Source of the DNA: Pseudovibrio brasiliensis
GTDB lineage: Bacteria; Pseudomonadota; Alphaproteobacteria; Rhizobiales; Stappiaceae
Length of the DNA stretch: 64,000 bases
Direction: 5' to 3'
Assembly: GCF_018282095.1 (NCBI RefSeq)
Contig: NZ_CP074126.1
Coordinates: 3,018,341 to 3,082,340, forward strand
In this document: in pieces, positions 9,215 through 21,799 of the stretch
Layout of the letters: every line of letters begins with the position of its first letter
How positions within the stretch are numbered: position 1 is the stretch's first letter
Notes under the pieces: generated by a model
The model's input: only the letters and a program-made list of their open reading frames with translations
Databases searched by the model: none
What the model was told of the DNA's origin: nothing
Program-made: the position numbers and the translations under genes

Positions 9215-9910
9215 ATGGCTAAAGTAGGTAAGCGCATTAAAGCTGCTCGCGAAGGTGTAGATCGCAACAAAGAGTACGCAGTTAGCGAAGCTCTCGAGCT
9301 GATCAAGTCCAACTCCACTGCGAAGTTTGACGAGACTGTTGAAGTTGCAATCAACCTTGGTGTTGACCCACGTCACGCTGACCAGATGGTTCGTGGTGCA
9401 TGTGTTCTGCCAAACGGTACCGGTAAAACTGTACGCGTTGCAGTGTTTGCTCGTGATGCGAAAGCTGACGAAGCTAAAGCTGCTGGCGCTGACATCGTTG
9501 GTGCAGAAGAGCTGGTTAAAGAAGTTCAGGGTGGTACCATCAACTTCGACACCGTGATCGCAACACCTGACATGATGCCACTGGTTGGTCGTCTTGGTAA
9601 GGTTCTTGGCCCACGCGGCATGATGCCAAACCCTAAGGTTGGCACTGTGACCCCAGACGTGACCAAGGCTGTTAAAGACGCTAAAGGTGGTTCTGTACAG
9701 TTCCGCGTTGAAAAAGCTGGTATCATCCACGCTGGCGTTGGCAAAGCTTCCTTTGAAGCTTCCAAGCTGGAAGAGAACGTAAAAGCTCTCGTTGATGCAG
9801 TGATCAAAGCTAAGCCATCTGGTGCGAAAGGTACCTACGTTAAGCGCGTAGCACTTTCATCCACGATGGGACCAGGCGTAAAGGTTGAACTCGGCTCCAT
9901 TACCGAGTAA
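9215..9910 (+). CDS. rplA: 50S ribosomal protein L1
   Basis: L1 forms the mobile stalk at the E site and in many bacteria represses its own rplKA mRNA. The 231-residue protein has the usual two-domain signature, with [16 protein letters not shown] in the middle and the conserved ending [11 protein letters not shown]. It is only 6 bp after rplK, so the two are translationally linked. A terminator-like hairpin follows at 9931-9957. Confidence 0.97.
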   Translation: MAKVGKRIKAAREGVDRNKEYAVSEALELIKSNSTAKFDETVEVAINLGVDPRHADQMVRGACVLPNGTGKTVRVAVFARDAKADEAKAAGADIVGAEELVKEVQGGTINFDTVIATPDMMPLVGRLGKVLGPRGMMPNPKVGTVTPDVTKAVKDAKGGSVQFRVEKAGIIHAGVGKASFEASKLEENVKALVDAVIKAKPSGAKGTYVKRVALSSTMGPGVKVELGSITE

Positions 9911-9930
9911 ACACCTCGCCTATAAGAGTT

Positions 9931-9957
9931 ACCTCCCGCTTTTATGTGGGAGGTTTT
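9931..9957 (+). terminator. Terminator-like hairpin after rplA
   Basis: ACCTCCCGC (9931-9939) pairs with GTGGGAGGT (9946-9954, one G-T pair) and is followed by TTTT. It lies 20 bases after the rplA stop. It would separate or attenuate rplKA from rplJL. Confidence 0.7.
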
Positions 9958-10253
9958 ACCGCTGAAAGACTGTTATGGTCCTTCGGCATCCCTGTCCGAG
10001 ACTGCAGGTGCCAACATTTGTTGGTTTAAGTTTTCGCTAAGAAAGGCCTGCATAGATGGAGAAGAACTGATTTGGTTGATATGCACACTTGCACTTCAAC
10101 CTTGCGGTTCGAACCAAATTGCCTTGCTGCGTCTCTCCGGCGCGTAAGGGGACAGGACCCTAATCGTCGTTGTCGAGGTTGGGTTTAACCCAATTTTGAT
10201 GCGGCAAAGGCAAACCGGCGGCAATGAGAATTGCTGCCAACTGGAGAAGGCAA
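9958..10253 (+). promoter_or_regulatory. rplJ leader (candidate L10 autoregulatory region)
   Basis: About 300 bp without a credible gene separate rplA from rplJ. In many bacteria the L10-L12 complex binds a structured leader here and represses rplJL. The sequence contains GGGTTTAACCC (about 10180-10190) and other short inverted repeats, but I could not fold it to the known L10 leader consensus with confidence. A 67-codon open frame inside it shows no resemblance to a protein. Confidence 0.4.
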
Positions 10254-10772
10254 GTGGAAAGAGCGGATAAGCAAAAGTTCGTCAGCGATTTCAACGAAGT
10301 GTTGTCTAACACTGGTGTTGCTGTCGTTGCGCACTATGCGGGCCTTTCAGTTTCTCAGATGACTCAGCTGCGTGCTGATGCTCGTGAAGCTGGCGGCACC
10401 GTAAAGGTTGCTAAAAACCGTCTTGTCAAGCTTGCCCTTCAAGGCACTGAACTAGAGCACATCAGCGACCTGTTCAAAGGCCCAACTGTCATCGTTTATT
10501 CCGATGATCCAGTTGCTGCGCCTAAGGCTGCTGCTAACTTCGCTAAGGCTAACGAAGACTTCGTAATCCTTGGTGGTGCTCTTGGTTCAACTAACCTGGA
10601 CACTGCTGGTGTTAACGCACTGGCAACGATGCCGTCTCTGGACGAGCTTCGTGGCAAGCTGGTTGGAATGATCCAGACCCCAGCTTCCCGTATCGCTCAG
10701 GTTACAAGCGCACCGGCCGGGCAGCTTGCTCGCGTCTTCAATGCGTACGCCGAGAAGGACCAAGCCGCGTAA
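10254..10772 (+). CDS. rplJ: 50S ribosomal protein L10
   Basis: L10 anchors the L7/L12 dimers to the ribosomal stalk. The 172-residue product starts VERADKQKF from a GTG codon preceded by GGAGAAGG, which gives the family's usual N-terminus and length. An in-frame ATG at 10224 would add ten unrelated residues. The central motif [13 protein letters not shown] and the Ala-rich C-terminal helix that binds L7/L12 are visible. rplL follows 60 bp later. Confidence 0.96.
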   Translation: MERADKQKFVSDFNEVLSNTGVAVVAHYAGLSVSQMTQLRADAREAGGTVKVAKNRLVKLALQGTELEHISDLFKGPTVIVYSDDPVAAPKAAANFAKANEDFVILGGALGSTNLDTAGVNALATMPSLDELRGKLVGMIQTPASRIAQVTSAPAGQLARVFNAYAEKDQAA

Positions 10773-10832
10773 GGCGGAACCACACAATTTTTGTCAAAAC
10801 CGAAAACGGTTCGAACAACAAGGTACTGAAAA

Positions 10833-11204
10833 ATGGCTGATCTCGCAAAGATCGTAGAAGAACTCTCTGCACTGACCGTTATGGAAGCTGCTGAGCTGTC
10901 CAAAATGCTCGAAGAAGAGTGGGGCGTTTCCGCTGCTGCTCCTGTAGCTGTTGCTGCTGTTGCTGGCGGCGAAGCTGCTGCTGCTGAAGAAAAGACTGAA
11001 TTCGACGTTGTCCTGGCTGACGCTGGCGCGAAGAAGATCAACGTAATTAAAGAAGTACGTGCGATCACCGGTCTTGGCCTGAAAGAAGCTAAAGAGCTCG
11101 TAGAAGGCGCTCCAAAAGCTGTTAAAGAAGCAGTTTCTAAAGACGAAGCAGAAGAGCTGAAGAAGAAGCTCGAAGAAGCTGGTGCAAAAGTAGAACTCAA
11201 GTAA
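10833..11204 (+). CDS. rplL: 50S ribosomal protein L7/L12
   Basis: L7/L12 is the flexible multi-copy stalk protein that recruits translation factors. The 123-residue protein has the N-terminal dimerisation/L10-binding segment, an Ala/Val-rich hinge (about residues 35-52) and the globular C-terminal domain with [20 protein letters not shown]. It is strongly acidic, as expected. A strong intrinsic terminator follows 20 bases after the stop. Confidence 0.98.
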   Translation: MADLAKIVEELSALTVMEAAELSKMLEEEWGVSAAAPVAVAAVAGGEAAAAEEKTEFDVVLADAGAKKINVIKEVRAITGLGLKEAKELVEGAPKAVKEAVSKDEAEELKKKLEEAGAKVELK

Positions 11205-11224
11205 TCCTGAGTTCTTCAGATATT

Positions 11225-11250
11225 GGTCCCGGAGTAATCCGGGACCTTTT
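11225..11250 (+). terminator. Intrinsic terminator after rplL
   Basis: GGTCCCGGA (11225-11233) pairs with TCCGGGACC (11238-11246) and is followed by TTTT. As in E. coli, partial termination here would set the ratio of ribosomal stalk proteins to RNA polymerase subunits. Confidence 0.85.
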
Positions 11251-11324
11251 CCGTACCCTGGCGGGTTTCCCGGCCGGGGTAAACGTCCCAACGGGGGAGG
11301 GTGCCTGACAGCGCCCTATTGTGG

Positions 11325-11379
11325 ACGGTTCTGAGAAGCTACGTTTTCTGCAGTGCAGGGCGTCGTTTTTCTGAACCGT
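11325..11379 (+). promoter_or_regulatory. Long-range hairpin in the rplL-rpoB spacer
   Basis: ACGGTTC (11325-11331) is complementary to GAACCGT (11373-11379), placing a 41-nt loop just upstream of the rpoB ribosome-binding site. The E. coli rplL-rpoB spacer holds an RNase III processing hairpin at the same place; an equivalent role here is inference. Confidence 0.4.
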
Positions 11380-11405
11380 CACCTTGAGTGATACGAGGAG
11401 CGACA

Positions 11406-14400
11406 ATGACGCAGACGTTCAACGGTCGCAAGCGGGTCCGTAAATACTTCGGATCCATCCGCGATGTAGCGGCTATGCCAAATCTTATCGAAGTGCAGAA
11501 GGCGTCTTATGACCAATTCTTGCAAGTTGATAAGGTAGAAGATAGCCGCGTTGACGAAGGCCTTGAGGCCGTATTTAAGTCCGTATTCCCCATTTCGGAT
11601 TTTGCAGGCAATTCCCTTCTTGAATTCGTAGATTACGAATTTGAAGCACCAAAGTATGATGTGGAAGAGTGCCGCCAGCGTGATATGACTTACGCTGCGC
11701 CACTGAAGCTGACGCTTCGCCTCATCGTGTTTGATGTGGATGAAGATACTGGCGCAAAATCGGTTAAAGACATCAAAGAACAAGATGTCTACATGGGCGA
11801 TATTCCGTTTATGACCGATAACGGTACCTTTGTGATCAATGGTACTGAGCGCGTTATCGTGTCTCAGATGCACCGTTCCCCGGGTGTATTCTTTGACCAT
11901 GACAAAGGTAAGACTCACTCTTCCGGTAAACTGCTGTTTGCTGCACGTGTGATTCCTTACCGTGGTTCCTGGCTCGATATTGAATTCGATGCCAAGGACA
12001 TTGTTCACGCACGTATCGACCGCCGTCGTAAGATCCCTGTGACATCCCTGCTGATGGCGCTTGGTCTGGACAGCGAAGAGATCCTGAACACCTTCTACAA
12101 GCGCATCGACTACGTTCGTGCGGGCGAGAATAGCTGGTCTGTTCCGTTCGATGGCGCGCGTCTGAAGGGCACCAAAGCCGTCAACGATATGGTTGATGCA
12201 GCTTCCGGTGAAGTGGTTGTAGAAGCTGGTAAGAAAATTACCGCTCGTACTATCCGTCAGCTGACCGAGAAGGGCGTTAAGTCCCTCAAGGGCACTGATG
12301 AGGATCTGTACGGCCAGTACCTTGCTGAAGACATTGTCGACATGGGTACCGGTGAGATCTACGCTGAAGCTGGTGAGGAGCTGACTGAAAAGCTGCTCCA
12401 CGAGCTGATCGAGCGTGGCTACCACGATCTTCCTGTTCTGGATATCGACTACGTTAACGTTGGTCCTTACATCCGCAACACTCTTGCTGCTGACAAAAAT
12501 GACAGCCGCGAAGGTGCTCTGTTTGACATCTACCGCGTCATGCGTCCAGGTGAGCCGCCGACCTTGGAGACTGCGGAGGCTATGTTCCAGTCTCTGTTCT
12601 TCGATGCTGAGCGCTACGACCTGTCCGCTGTTGGTCGCGTGAAGATGAACATGCGTCTTGACCTTGAGTGTGAAGACACTGTTCGTGTTCTGCGTAAGGA
12701 TGACATCCTGTCCGTTATCGGCCTGCTGCTTGACCTGCGTGATGGTCGCGGCGAAATCGATGACATCGACAACCTTGGCAACCGTCGTGTTCGTTCTGTT
12801 GGCGAACTGATGGAAAACCAGTACCGTGTTGGCCTGCTGCGCATGGAACGTGCGATCAAGGAGCGTATGAGCTCCGTTGAGATCGACACTGTGATGCCTC
12901 AGGATCTGATCAACGCAAAACCTGCTGCGGCTGCTGTGCGCGAGTTCTTCGGTTCTTCCCAGCTGTCCCAGTTCATGGACCAGACCAACCCACTCTCTGA
13001 AGTGACGCATAAGCGTCGTCTCTCAGCGCTTGGCCCAGGTGGTTTGACCCGTGAGCGCGCAGGCTTTGAGGTTCGCGACGTTCACCCAACTCACTACGGT
13101 CGTATTTGTCCGATTGAGACACCGGAAGGTCCGAACATTGGTCTGATCAACTCACTGGCGACTTTTGCGCGTGTGAACAAGTATGGCTTCATTGAGAGCC
13201 CATACCGCCGCGTGATTGACGGTAAAGTTACCAAGGACGTTGTCTATCTCTCCGCTATGGAAGAGAGCAAGTACTACGTTTCTCAGGCAAACGCTGAGAT
13301 GAACGAAGATGGTAGCTTCGTGAACGACCTGGTTCAGTGTCGTCACGCAGGTGAGAACATCTTGGTCACCTCTGACCGCGTTGATCTGATGGATGTGTCT
13401 CCGAAGCAGCTGGTTTCTGTTGCTGCGTCGCTCATTCCGTTCCTTGAGAACGATGATGCGAACCGCGCACTGATGGGTTCCAACATGATGCGTCAGGCTG
13501 TGCCGCTCGTTCGTGCGCAGGCTCCATTTGTTGGTACCGGTATGGAACCAATCGTTGCTCGTGACTCTGGTGCTGCTATCGGCGCACGTCGCGGCGGTGT
13601 GGTTGACCAGGTTGACGCAACACGTATCGTTATTCGTGCAACTGAAGATCTGGATCCTTCTAAGTCCGGCGTAGACATCTACCGTCTGATGAAGTTCCAG
13701 CGTTCCAACCAGGACACCTGTATCAACCAGCGTCCGCTGGTGAACGTAGGTGACCGGGTTCGCAAGGGCGATATCATTGCGGATGGTCCTTCGACCGATC
13801 TGGGTGATCTGGCGCTTGGCCGTAACGTTATGGTCGCGTTCATGCCTTGGAACGGCTACAACTTCGAGGATTCCATCCTTCTGTCCGAGCGCATCGTTCG
13901 CGATGACGTATTCACCTCTATCCACCTCGAAGAATTCGAAGTGATGGCGCGTGATACGAAGCTTGGCCCTGAAGAAATCACTCGCGATATTCCTAACGTT
14001 TCTGAAGAAGCGCTGAAGAACCTTGATGAGGCTGGCATTGTTTATGTTGGCGCTGAGGTGAAACCAGGCGACATTCTCGTTGGTAAGATCACTCCAAAGG
14101 GCGAAAGCCCAATGACACCAGAAGAAAAACTTCTGCGTGCGATCTTCGGTGAGAAAGCTTCTGACGTTCGTGATACATCCCTGCGTCTGTCTCCAGGTGT
14201 TGTCGGTACTGTTGTTGAAGTTCGTGTATTCAACCGCCACGGCGTTGAAAAAGACGAACGCGCAATGGCTATCGAGCGCGAAGAGATTGAACGTCTTGCG
14301 AAAGACCGTGACGACGAACAGGCAATTCTTGACCGTAACGTCTATGGCCGTCTGGCTGAGATGATCATGGGTCATGTGGCTGTTGGTGGTCCGAAGAACT

Positions 14401-15548
14401 TCCGCAAGGGTGTTGAGATCGACGGAAACGTTCTGAACGAGTTCCCACGTTCTCAGTGGTGGCAGTTTGCTGTCGAAGACGAGCAGCTGATGAGCGAGCT
14501 GGAAGCGCTTCGTGGTTCTTATGATGAGAGCCGTAAGCGTCTTGAGCAGCGCTTCATCGACAAGGTTGAGAAGCTGCAGCGTGGTGATGAATTGCCACCT
14601 GGCGTGATGAAGATGGTTAAAGTCTTCGTTGCGGTTAAGCGTAAGATTCAGCCAGGCGATAAGATGGCTGGTCGTCACGGTAACAAAGGTGTGGTCTCCA
14701 AGATCAACCCATGTGAAGACATGCCATTCCTTGAGGATGGTCAGCACGTGGATATTGTTCTGAACCCACTGGGCGTGCCATCGCGTATGAACGTTGGTCA
14801 GATTCTTGAAACGCACCTTGGCTGGGCTTGTGCCGGCATGGGGCAGAAGATTGGCGAGCTTTACGATGAATATCGTAAGTCTGGCGAGATCGAACAGCTT
14901 CGTGGCAAGGTCGTTGAGATCTACGGTGACAACATCAAGGGTGAGCCGGTTCAGGAATACGACGACGAAGGCATTGCTAAACTTGGTGAGCAGCTGCGTC
15001 ATGGCGTTTCCATCGCTACTCCGGTCTTCGATGGTGCACGTGAGCCAGACGTTGTTGACATGCTGAACATTGCTGAGATGAAGCCATCCGGTCAGTCAAC
15101 TCTGTTTGACGGACGTACCGGTGAGCAGTTCGACCGTCAGGTCACTGTGGGTTACATCTACATGCTCAAGCTTCACCACTTGGTTGACGACAAGATCCAC
15201 GCGCGTTCTATCGGACCTTACTCTCTTGTTACTCAGCAGCCGCTGGGTGGTAAGGCACAGTTCGGTGGTCAGCGCTTCGGTGAGATGGAAGTGTGGGCGC
15301 TTGAAGCTTATGGCGCAGCGTACACCTTGCAGGAAATGCTCACAGTTAAGTCTGATGACGTGGCTGGTCGTACCAAGGTTTACGAAGCAATCGTCCGGGG
15401 TGACGACACATTCGAGGCGGGTATTCCAGAGAGCTTCAACGTTCTCGTCAAGGAAATGCGTTCCCTGGGCCTCAATGTCGAGTTGCAGGATAAGGAACCG
15501 CGTCATTCGACCAATGATGACGCTGAAGCAATCGATGCCGCGGAATAA
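11406..15548 (+). CDS. rpoB: DNA-directed RNA polymerase subunit beta
   Basis: RpoB forms one pincer and part of the active centre of RNA polymerase. The 1380-residue protein starts [16 protein letters not shown] at ATG 11406, preceded by GAGGAG; a further ATG at 11388 would add six residues. The rifampicin-binding cluster is present near residue 515 ([16 protein letters not shown], then [12 protein letters not shown]) with the sensitive-type residues. The C-terminal region has the conserved [15 protein letters not shown] and [20 protein letters not shown] blocks. It is followed by rpoC after about 100 bp. Confidence 0.98.
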   Translation: MTQTFNGRKRVRKYFGSIRDVAAMPNLIEVQKASYDQFLQVDKVEDSRVDEGLEAVFKSVFPISDFAGNSLLEFVDYEFEAPKYDVEECRQRDMTYAAPLKLTLRLIVFDVDEDTGAKSVKDIKEQDVYMGDIPFMTDNGTFVINGTERVIVSQMHRSPGVFFDHDKGKTHSSGKLLFAARVIPYRGSWLDIEFDAKDIVHARIDRRRKIPVTSLLMALGLDSEEILNTFYKRIDYVRAGENSWSVPFDGARLKGTKAVNDMVDAASGEVVVEAGKKITARTIRQLTEKGVKSLKGTDEDLYGQYLAEDIVDMGTGEIYAEAGEELTEKLLHELIERGYHDLPVLDIDYVNVGPYIRNTLAADKNDSREGALFDIYRVMRPGEPPTLETAEAMFQSLFFDAERYDLSAVGRVKMNMRLDLECEDTVRVLRKDDILSVIGLLLDLRDGRGEIDDIDNLGNRRVRSVGELMENQYRVGLLRMERAIKERMSSVEIDTVMPQDLINAKPAAAAVREFFGSSQLSQFMDQTNPLSEVTHKRRLSALGPGGLTRERAGFEVRDVHPTHYGRICPIETPEGPNIGLINSLATFARVNKYGFIESPYRRVIDGKVTKDVVYLSAMEESKYYVSQANAEMNEDGSFVNDLVQCRHAGENILVTSDRVDLMDVSPKQLVSVAASLIPFLENDDANRALMGSNMMRQAVPLVRAQAPFVGTGMEPIVARDSGAAIGARRGGVVDQVDATRIVIRATEDLDPSKSGVDIYRLMKFQRSNQDTCINQRPLVNVGDRVRKGDIIADGPSTDLGDLALGRNVMVAFMPWNGYNFEDSILLSERIVRDDVFTSIHLEEFEVMARDTKLGPEEITRDIPNVSEEALKNLDEAGIVYVGAEVKPGDILVGKITPKGESPMTPEEKLLRAIFGEKASDVRDTSLRLSPGVVGTVVEVRVFNRHGVEKDERAMAIEREEIERLAKDRDDEQAILDRNVYGRLAEMIMGHVAVGGPKNFRKGVEIDGNVLNEFPRSQWWQFAVEDEQLMSELEALRGSYDESRKRLEQRFIDKVEKLQRGDELPPGVMKMVKVFVAVKRKIQPGDKMAGRHGNKGVVSKINPCEDMPFLEDGQHVDIVLNPLGVPSRMNVGQILETHLGWACAGMGQKIGELYDEYRKSGEIEQLRGKVVEIYGDNIKGEPVQEYDDEGIAKLGEQLRHGVSIATPVFDGAREPDVVDMLNIAEMKPSGQSTLFDGRTGEQFDRQVTVGYIYMLKLHHLVDDKIHARSIGPYSLVTQQPLGGKAQFGGQRFGEMEVWALEAYGAAYTLQEMLTVKSDDVAGRTKVYEAIVRGDDTFEAGIPESFNVLVKEMRSLGLNVELQDKEPRHSTNDDAEAIDAAE

Positions 15549-15649
15549 GGCCTTTCAAGGTATTTCGCTGTAAGTCATGTATTCATGCCGGAAGAGGGGA
15601 GCCTGCTAACTAGCACGCTCCCCAAACCGCGCATTTTAGGAGAGAGCTG

Positions 15650-18600
15650 ATGTCGCAAGAGGTCATGAACCTGTTCAATCAACAGGCTCCCGCACAGACC
15701 TTCGATCATATCCGCATCTCGATCGCCAGCCCGGAGAAAATTCTGTCCTGGTCGTTCGGTGAGATCAAAAAGCCGGAGACGATCAACTACAGAACTTTCA
15801 AGCCAGAGCGCGACGGGCTGTTCTGTGCTCGGATTTTCGGTCCTATCAAGGACTATGAGTGCTTGTGCGGTAAGTATAAGCGCATGAAATATAAAGGCGT
15901 TATCTGTGAGAAGTGTGGCGTTGAAGTCACCTTGTCCCGTGTGCGCCGTGAACGTATGGGCCACATTGAGCTTGCTGCTCCTGTTGCGCATATCTGGTTC
16001 CTGAAGTCGCTGCCATCCCGTATCGGCATGCTGCTGGATATGACGCTTAAGGATCTTGAGCGCATCCTGTACTTCGAGAACTACGTTGTTATTGAGCCAG
16101 GCCTTACTCCTTTGAAGCTGCGTCAGCTGCTTTCTGAAGAAGAGTATGTTGCTGCTCAGGACGAATACGGTGAAGACAGCTTCACTGCTATGATTGGTGC
16201 TGAAGCGATCCGCGAGATCCTGGCCAGCATGGATCTGCAGCGTGAATCTGAAAAGATCCGTCAGGAAATCGCAGAAGCAACCACTGAGCTGAAGCCTAAG
16301 AAACTGGCGAAGCGTCTGAAGGTTGTTGAAGCGTTCATCGAGTCTGGAAACCGTCCTGAATGGATGATCCTGACTGTTGTTCCAGTCATTCCACCGGATC
16401 TTCGTCCGCTGGTTCCACTGGACGGTGGCCGTTTTGCGACGTCTGACCTGAACGATCTTTATCGTCGTGTGATCAACCGTAACAACCGTCTGAAGCGTCT
16501 CATTGAACTGCGCGCGCCGGATATCATTATCCGTAACGAAAAGCGTATGCTTCAGGAGTCCGTGGATGCGCTGTTTGACAACGGTCGTCGTGGCCGTGTG
16601 ATCCAGGGTGCAAACAAGCGTCCTCTGAAGTCCCTCTCAGACATGCTGAAGGGTAAGCAGGGTCGTTTCCGTCAGAACCTTCTTGGTAAGCGCGTGGACT
16701 ACTCCGGTCGTTCCGTTATTACCGTGGGTCCTGAACTGAAGCTGCACCAGTGTGGTCTGCCTAAGAAGATGGCGCTTGAGCTGTTCAAGCCGTTCATCTA
16801 CTCCCGTCTTGACGCGAAGGGCTATTCTTCCACTGTTAAACAGGCGAAGAAGCTCGTTGAGAAAGAGCGTCCGGAAGTTTGGGATATCCTTGATGAAGTG
16901 ATCCGTGAGCACCCAGTTCTTCTGAACCGTGCGCCTACGCTTCACCGTCTTGGTATTCAGGCATTCGAACCAACCCTGATTGAAGGTAAGGCAATCCAGC
17001 TGCACCCGCTCGTCTGTTCCGCGTTTAACGCTGACTTCGACGGTGACCAGATGGCTGTTCACGTTCCGCTTTCTCTGGAAGCGCAGCTTGAAGCCCGTAC
17101 CCTCATGATGTCTACCAACAACATTCTGCACCCGGCGAACGGTGGTCCGATCATCGTGCCGTCTCAGGATATTGTTCTTGGTCTTTACTATCTGTCCATC
17201 ATGGCAGAGGGTGAGCCAGGAGAAGGCATGGCCTTCGGTAACATGGGTGAGCTGCATCACGCGCTTGAGAACGGTGTTATCACTGTTCACTCCAAGATCC
17301 GTGGCCGCTTCAAGACTGTTGATGAGCTTGGCAACCCAACCTCTGAAATCTATGAGACCACTCCAGGTCGTCTGATGATTGCAGAACTGCTGCCTAAGCA
17401 CTTCGAAGTTCCGTTTGACGTCTGTAACAAGCTGATGACGAAGAAAGAAATCTCTAAGATGATCGACACGGTTTACCGTGCTTGTGGTCAGAAAGAGACA
17501 GTCATCTTCTGTGACCGCGTCATGCAGCTGGGCTTCAAGAACGCATGTCGCGCTGGTATCTCCTTCGGTAAGGATGACATGGTTATCCCAGGCACCAAGG
17601 CGAAGCTGGTTGATGACACCGCGGCGATGGTTGCTGAATACGAGCAGCAGTACAATGACGGTCTGATCACCCAGGGCGAGAAATACAACAAGGTTGTTGA
17701 CGCCTGGGCGAAATGTACCGACAAAGTTGCTGATGAAATGATGGGCCGCATCTCTGCGACCGAGTTCGAAGAGGACACAGGTCGTCAGAAGCAGATGAAC
17801 TCTGTTTACATGATGGCTCACTCCGGTGCTCGTGGTTCTCCAGCACAGATGAAGCAGCTCGGTGGTATGCGTGGTCTGATGGCGAAGCCGGATGGCTCCA
17901 TCATCGAAAACCCGATTATCGCGAACTTTAAAGAAGGTCTGTCGGTTCTCGAGTACTTCAACTCCACCCACGGTGCCCGTAAGGGTCTTGCCGATACGGC
18001 GTTGAAAACTGCGAACTCCGGTTACCTGACCCGTCGTCTGGTTGACGTGGCACAGGACAGCATCATTCTTGAAGTTGACTGTGGTTCCGAAGGTGGCATC
18101 ACCGTTCAGCCAATCGTTGATGCTGGTAACGTGATCGCGACCCTTGGTATGCGTGTTCTGGGCCGTACGGCTGCAGAAGACGTGGTCAACAACAAGACCG
18201 GTGAAGTGATCGTTCCTAAGGGACGTTTGATTGACGAGAAGGACGTGGAGCTGATTGAAGCTGCCAAGGTCCAGATGGTCAAGATCCGCTCTGTGCTGAC
18301 CTGTGAAACCAAGACCGGTGTATGTGCGACCTGTTATGGCCGTGACCTTGCACGTGGTACTCCGGTGAACATCGGTGAGGCTGTTGGTGTTATCGCTGCG
18401 CAGTCCATTGGTGAGCCTGGTACTCAGCTGACCATGCGTACGTTCCACATAGGTGGTACGGCACAGGTTGTTGACAGCTCCTTCATCGAGTCTAACTTCG
18501 AAGGTACTGTGACAATCCGTAACCGCAACGTGGTGCGCGACTCTGACGGCAACAACATCGTCATGGCACGTAACATGTCTGTTGTGATTGTCGACAGTGA

Positions 18601-19852
18601 CGGCAACGAGCGTTCTTCTCACCGTCTGACTTACGGTGGTAAGGTCTTCGTTGACGAAGGCGACACCATTAAGCGTGGTGACCGTATTTCCGAATGGGAT
18701 CCATACACCCGTCCGATCCTGACCGAAGTTTCCGGTCGTGTAGGCTTCGAAGATCTGGTGGATGGTGCATCTGTTCAGGAAACCGCTGATGAGGCGACCG
18801 GTATCACCAAGCGTGTGGTCATCGACTGGCGTTCTGCTCAGCGTAGTGCTGATCTGAAACCTGCGATGGTTGTTCAGGACGAAAGCGGTAAGATTAAGAA
18901 ACTGGCTCGCGGTGGCGATGCACGTTCTCTGCTCTCCGTTGACGCAATTCTGTCCGTTCAGCCGGGCGACATGGTTTCTGCTGGTGACGTTCTTGCACGT
19001 ATTCCTCTGGAATCTGCGAAGACGAAAGACATTACCGGTGGTCTGCCACGTGTGGCGGAACTGTTCGAAGCACGTCGTCCGAAGGATCACGCGATTATCG
19101 CTGAGACCGACGGTACAATCCGCTTTGGCCGAGACTACAAGAACAAGCGCCGTATCATCATCGATCCTACCGATGAGAGCCTGGAGCCTGTTGAGTATCT
19201 CATTCCGAAGAACAAACACTTCCACCTGCAGGAAGGTGACACCATCGAGAAGGGTGAATACCTGATCGACGGTAATCCGGCACCGCATGACATTCTGGCG
19301 ATTAAAGGCGTTGAGGCACTGGCTGCCTTCCTCGTCAACGAGATCCAGGAAGTTTACCGTCTGCAGGGCGTGGGCATTAACGACAAGCACATCGAAGTGA
19401 TTGTTCGTCAGATGCTCCAGAAAGTTGAGATCACCGATCCGGGCGAAACAGAGTTCTTCTCTGGTGAGCAGGTTGATAAGATCGACTTCGAAGAAGCAAA
19501 CCAGCGTGCAATCGATAATGCACGTGACCCTGCTAAGGGTGTTCCAGTTCTGCTGGGTATCACCAAAGCAAGCTTGCAGACACGTTCGTTCTTCTCTGCT
19601 GCATCGTTCCAGGAGACAACTCGCGTTCTGACCGAAGCAGCTGTCTTCGGTAAGATCGATCCACTGGATGGTCTGAAAGAGAACGTGATCGTTGGTCGTC
19701 TGATCCCTGCGGGTACAGGCGGAGCGATGAACCGCACTCGTAAGATCGCGACCCTGCGTGATGATCTCATCCAGGATGCCCGCCGTGCAGCGTCTACTGC
19801 GAACACTGCGGACTCCATGCTGGAAGATTTCAGCCGCGGCGACCAGTTCTAA
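15650..19852 (+). CDS. rpoC: DNA-directed RNA polymerase subunit beta'
   Basis: RpoC carries the catalytic magnesium site. In the 1400-residue protein the active-site loop NADFDGDQM places the three aspartates at 462, 464 and 466. The N-terminal zinc ribbon has Cys 71, 73, 86 and 89, and the second zinc site lies in the segment with [13 protein letters not shown] (about residues 884-896). The start follows AGGAGAGAG by a few bases. A strong terminator lies 26 bp after the stop, so the beta operon ends here. Confidence 0.98.
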   Translation: MSQEVMNLFNQQAPAQTFDHIRISIASPEKILSWSFGEIKKPETINYRTFKPERDGLFCARIFGPIKDYECLCGKYKRMKYKGVICEKCGVEVTLSRVRRERMGHIELAAPVAHIWFLKSLPSRIGMLLDMTLKDLERILYFENYVVIEPGLTPLKLRQLLSEEEYVAAQDEYGEDSFTAMIGAEAIREILASMDLQRESEKIRQEIAEATTELKPKKLAKRLKVVEAFIESGNRPEWMILTVVPVIPPDLRPLVPLDGGRFATSDLNDLYRRVINRNNRLKRLIELRAPDIIIRNEKRMLQESVDALFDNGRRGRVIQGANKRPLKSLSDMLKGKQGRFRQNLLGKRVDYSGRSVITVGPELKLHQCGLPKKMALELFKPFIYSRLDAKGYSSTVKQAKKLVEKERPEVWDILDEVIREHPVLLNRAPTLHRLGIQAFEPTLIEGKAIQLHPLVCSAFNADFDGDQMAVHVPLSLEAQLEARTLMMSTNNILHPANGGPIIVPSQDIVLGLYYLSIMAEGEPGEGMAFGNMGELHHALENGVITVHSKIRGRFKTVDELGNPTSEIYETTPGRLMIAELLPKHFEVPFDVCNKLMTKKEISKMIDTVYRACGQKETVIFCDRVMQLGFKNACRAGISFGKDDMVIPGTKAKLVDDTAAMVAEYEQQYNDGLITQGEKYNKVVDAWAKCTDKVADEMMGRISATEFEEDTGRQKQMNSVYMMAHSGARGSPAQMKQLGGMRGLMAKPDGSIIENPIIANFKEGLSVLEYFNSTHGARKGLADTALKTANSGYLTRRLVDVAQDSIILEVDCGSEGGITVQPIVDAGNVIATLGMRVLGRTAAEDVVNNKTGEVIVPKGRLIDEKDVELIEAAKVQMVKIRSVLTCETKTGVCATCYGRDLARGTPVNIGEAVGVIAAQSIGEPGTQLTMRTFHIGGTAQVVDSSFIESNFEGTVTIRNRNVVRDSDGNNIVMARNMSVVIVDSDGNERSSHRLTYGGKVFVDEGDTIKRGDRISEWDPYTRPILTEVSGRVGFEDLVDGASVQETADEATGITKRVVIDWRSAQRSADLKPAMVVQDESGKIKKLARGGDARSLLSVDAILSVQPGDMVSAGDVLARIPLESAKTKDITGGLPRVAELFEARRPKDHAIIAETDGTIRFGRDYKNKRRIIIDPTDESLEPVEYLIPKNKHFHLQEGDTIEKGEYLIDGNPAPHDILAIKGVEALAAFLVNEIQEVYRLQGVGINDKHIEVIVRQMLQKVEITDPGETEFFSGEQVDKIDFEEANQRAIDNARDPAKGVPVLLGITKASLQTRSFFSAASFQETTRVLTEAAVFGKIDPLDGLKENVIVGRLIPAGTGGAMNRTRKIATLRDDLIQDARRAASTANTADSMLEDFSRGDQF

Positions 19853-19878
19853 TGGTTCGGTAAAATACAATTCCGGTG

Positions 19879-19902
19879 AAGCCGCCCTTCGGGGCGGCTT
19901 TT
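19879..19902 (+). terminator. Intrinsic terminator after rpoC
   Basis: AAGCCGCCC, loop TTC, GGGCGGCTT, then TTTT. Perfect G/C-rich stem with U-tract. Confidence 0.93.
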
Positions 19903-19963
19903 CCATTTTGATGCGTGATTGGTGACTTGAATGAACAGGCCGATCCGCGATGAAGGAAATAAG

Positions 19964-20266
19964 ATGTCTGATCTGAACGAAATCGAAAACGGCGAAGACA
20001 CTCCTCCAGTTGTCTACCTGATCATGGGTCGTGCCTGGAAAGAGGAAGGCGGCGAAGAAGAAGATGGTGTTCCATTCCACGTCATGGTGACTGCACCAGA
20101 TGATGATGGTGCCGTTCGCCGTGCAGTGGAAGCGCTGGGTGAACAGGGTTATGCGGATGCAGCTCTGGATCAGCTCGGATATATCACTGAGGTTCCGGAG
20201 GAAGAGTTCTTCGTTCAGCCTTACAAAGATGCGCTTGCTGGCAATGTCTCTGTCATCACCTTCTAA
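19964..20266 (+). CDS. Small acidic protein of unknown function
   Basis: I do not recognise this 100-residue protein. It is acidic (runs of Glu and Asp at residues 6-13 and 30-37), has no signal peptide or membrane segment, and ends in a hydrophobic VSVITF. Its middle, VPFHVMVTAPDDDGAVRRA, looks like a small alpha/beta fold. I chose the ATG at 19964 because AAGGAAAT lies just before it; an in-frame ATG at 19931 has no ribosome-binding site. The codon use (CGT, CTG, GAA rich) is like the highly expressed ribosomal genes around it, and it has its own terminators on both sides. It is therefore likely a real, well expressed monocistronic gene. Confidence 0.75.
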   Translation: MSDLNEIENGEDTPPVVYLIMGRAWKEEGGEEEDGVPFHVMVTAPDDDGAVRRAVEALGEQGYADAALDQLGYITEVPEEEFFVQPYKDALAGNVSVITF

Positions 20267-20321
20267 GGTGTGTTGGCATTACGCTTTTAAGTGATGCGAG
20301 TGATCCGGTTTCGGATTTTTG

Positions 20322-20350
20322 AAAAGGAGAGGGAGACCTCTCCTTTTTTG
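20322..20350 (+). terminator. Intrinsic terminator after the small acidic gene
   Basis: AAAAGGAGAGG, loop GAGA, CCTCTCCTTTTTT. A long A/G-C/T stem followed by a six-T run. Confidence 0.9.
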
Positions 20351-20916
20351 TGTTTGGGGGGAGAGGGGCAGGGCGGTGCGTTGCCGGTGCAGTATTTGCA
20401 CTTAAGTGGCTAATTGAAATCCGGTTAAAGCCATAAGAATCAAATGGCTTGGGCAGGTGACGATGAGTCAGAGTGGGGATGTGCTTAACTTCCTTTTAAT
20501 CTTCAGAGTCAAACTGAAATGAACACTTAAGCGCTTCCAAATTTTGGGGTCTTTTGCGAGGAAATAGCTGAAATTGCCTGAATCTTGGGATACACCGCAT
20601 GAATCTGAGAGTCTTCGGCCAAGAATCTCTTGGAAGGGACTTGACGAACAGTGTCTTGATGAGTAGTTTCCGCGCAACCTTATGGCAGGCAGTAAGCAAT
20701 GTCCTTCTCCTGAGGCGCCTCGCCTCGGAGTACTGAAGCTTAAACGCTGTCGGGTTCAAAGGCGAATACAAGTCGAATGCAAGACCGCGGACCTGTCCGT
20801 GGTCCTCTGGTTTCGCAGCGCCCTCCGCGGATGTTTGTTCGTGGACTTGGTGCGCGTGCGTATGTCTACCAGAAACTGCGTCCGGTCGAAGAGCAAAAGT
20901 AGTTAAAGGGCAAATT
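20351..20916 (+). promoter_or_regulatory. str operon upstream region
   Basis: No credible gene lies in these 566 bp; the open frames present have no recognisable protein. A promoter candidate is TTGACG (20641-20646), 17 bp, TAGTTT (20664-20669). TGAGGCG/CGCCTCG forms a short hairpin about 50 bases further on (near 20710-20730). This would give rpsL-rpsG-fusA-tuf a leader of about 240 nt, long enough for S7-type feedback, though no specific binding site was identified. Confidence 0.5.
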
Positions 20917-21288
20917 ATGCCAACGATCAACCAGTTGATCCGCAAGCCGCGCCAGGTGCCGGCGAAGCGGAACAAAGTTCCAGCGATGGAAGCATGCCCG
21001 CAGAAGCGCGGCGTGTGTACTCGCGTTTATACCACCACTCCTAAGAAGCCAAACTCAGCGCTTCGTAAAGTGGCTAAGATCCGTCTCACCAACGGTTTCG
21101 AAGTTATTGGTTACATTCCGGGTGAAGGTCACAACCTGCAAGAGCACTCCGTTGTCATGATCCGTGGTGGTCGTGTAAAGGATTTGCCTGGTGTTCGTTA
21201 CCACATCATCCGCGGCGTTCTTGACACCCAGGGTGTTAAAGATCGTAAACAGCGTCGTTCCAAGTATGGCGCTAAGCGTCCGAAATAA
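20917..21288 (+). CDS. rpsL: 30S ribosomal protein S12
   Basis: S12 lines the decoding centre and is the target of streptomycin-resistance mutations. The 123-residue sequence begins [12 protein letters not shown] and contains [15 protein letters not shown] and [11 protein letters not shown] with lysines at the positions that are wild-type (sensitive) in E. coli, and the Asp of [10 protein letters not shown] that is methylthiolated in many bacteria. First gene of the str operon. Confidence 0.98.
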   Translation: MPTINQLIRKPRQVPAKRNKVPAMEACPQKRGVCTRVYTTTPKKPNSALRKVAKIRLTNGFEVIGYIPGEGHNLQEHSVVMIRGGRVKDLPGVRYHIIRGVLDTQGVKDRKQRRSKYGAKRPK

Positions 21289-21298
21289 TAGGATATAG

Positions 21299-21775
<477 letters not shown>

Positions 21776-21799
21776 TCTGTCTAGATAGAGGCTGACGCT

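Noticed and set aside
9944-10147. 67-codon frame between rplA and rplJ
   Set aside because: No ribosome-binding site, no homologous motif; overlaps the terminator hairpin and the leader region.
16637-20080. 1147-codon open frame on the minus strand opposite rpoC
   Set aside because: Frame stays open only because of the strong third-position codon bias of rpoC. The translation is rich in His, Asn, Thr and Val without any family motif. Similar shadows lie opposite rpoB (13152-15002) and both tuf genes.
20496-20975. Minus-strand frame upstream of rpsL
   Set aside because: Overlaps the rpsL start and promoter, low-complexity translation, no plausible start signal.
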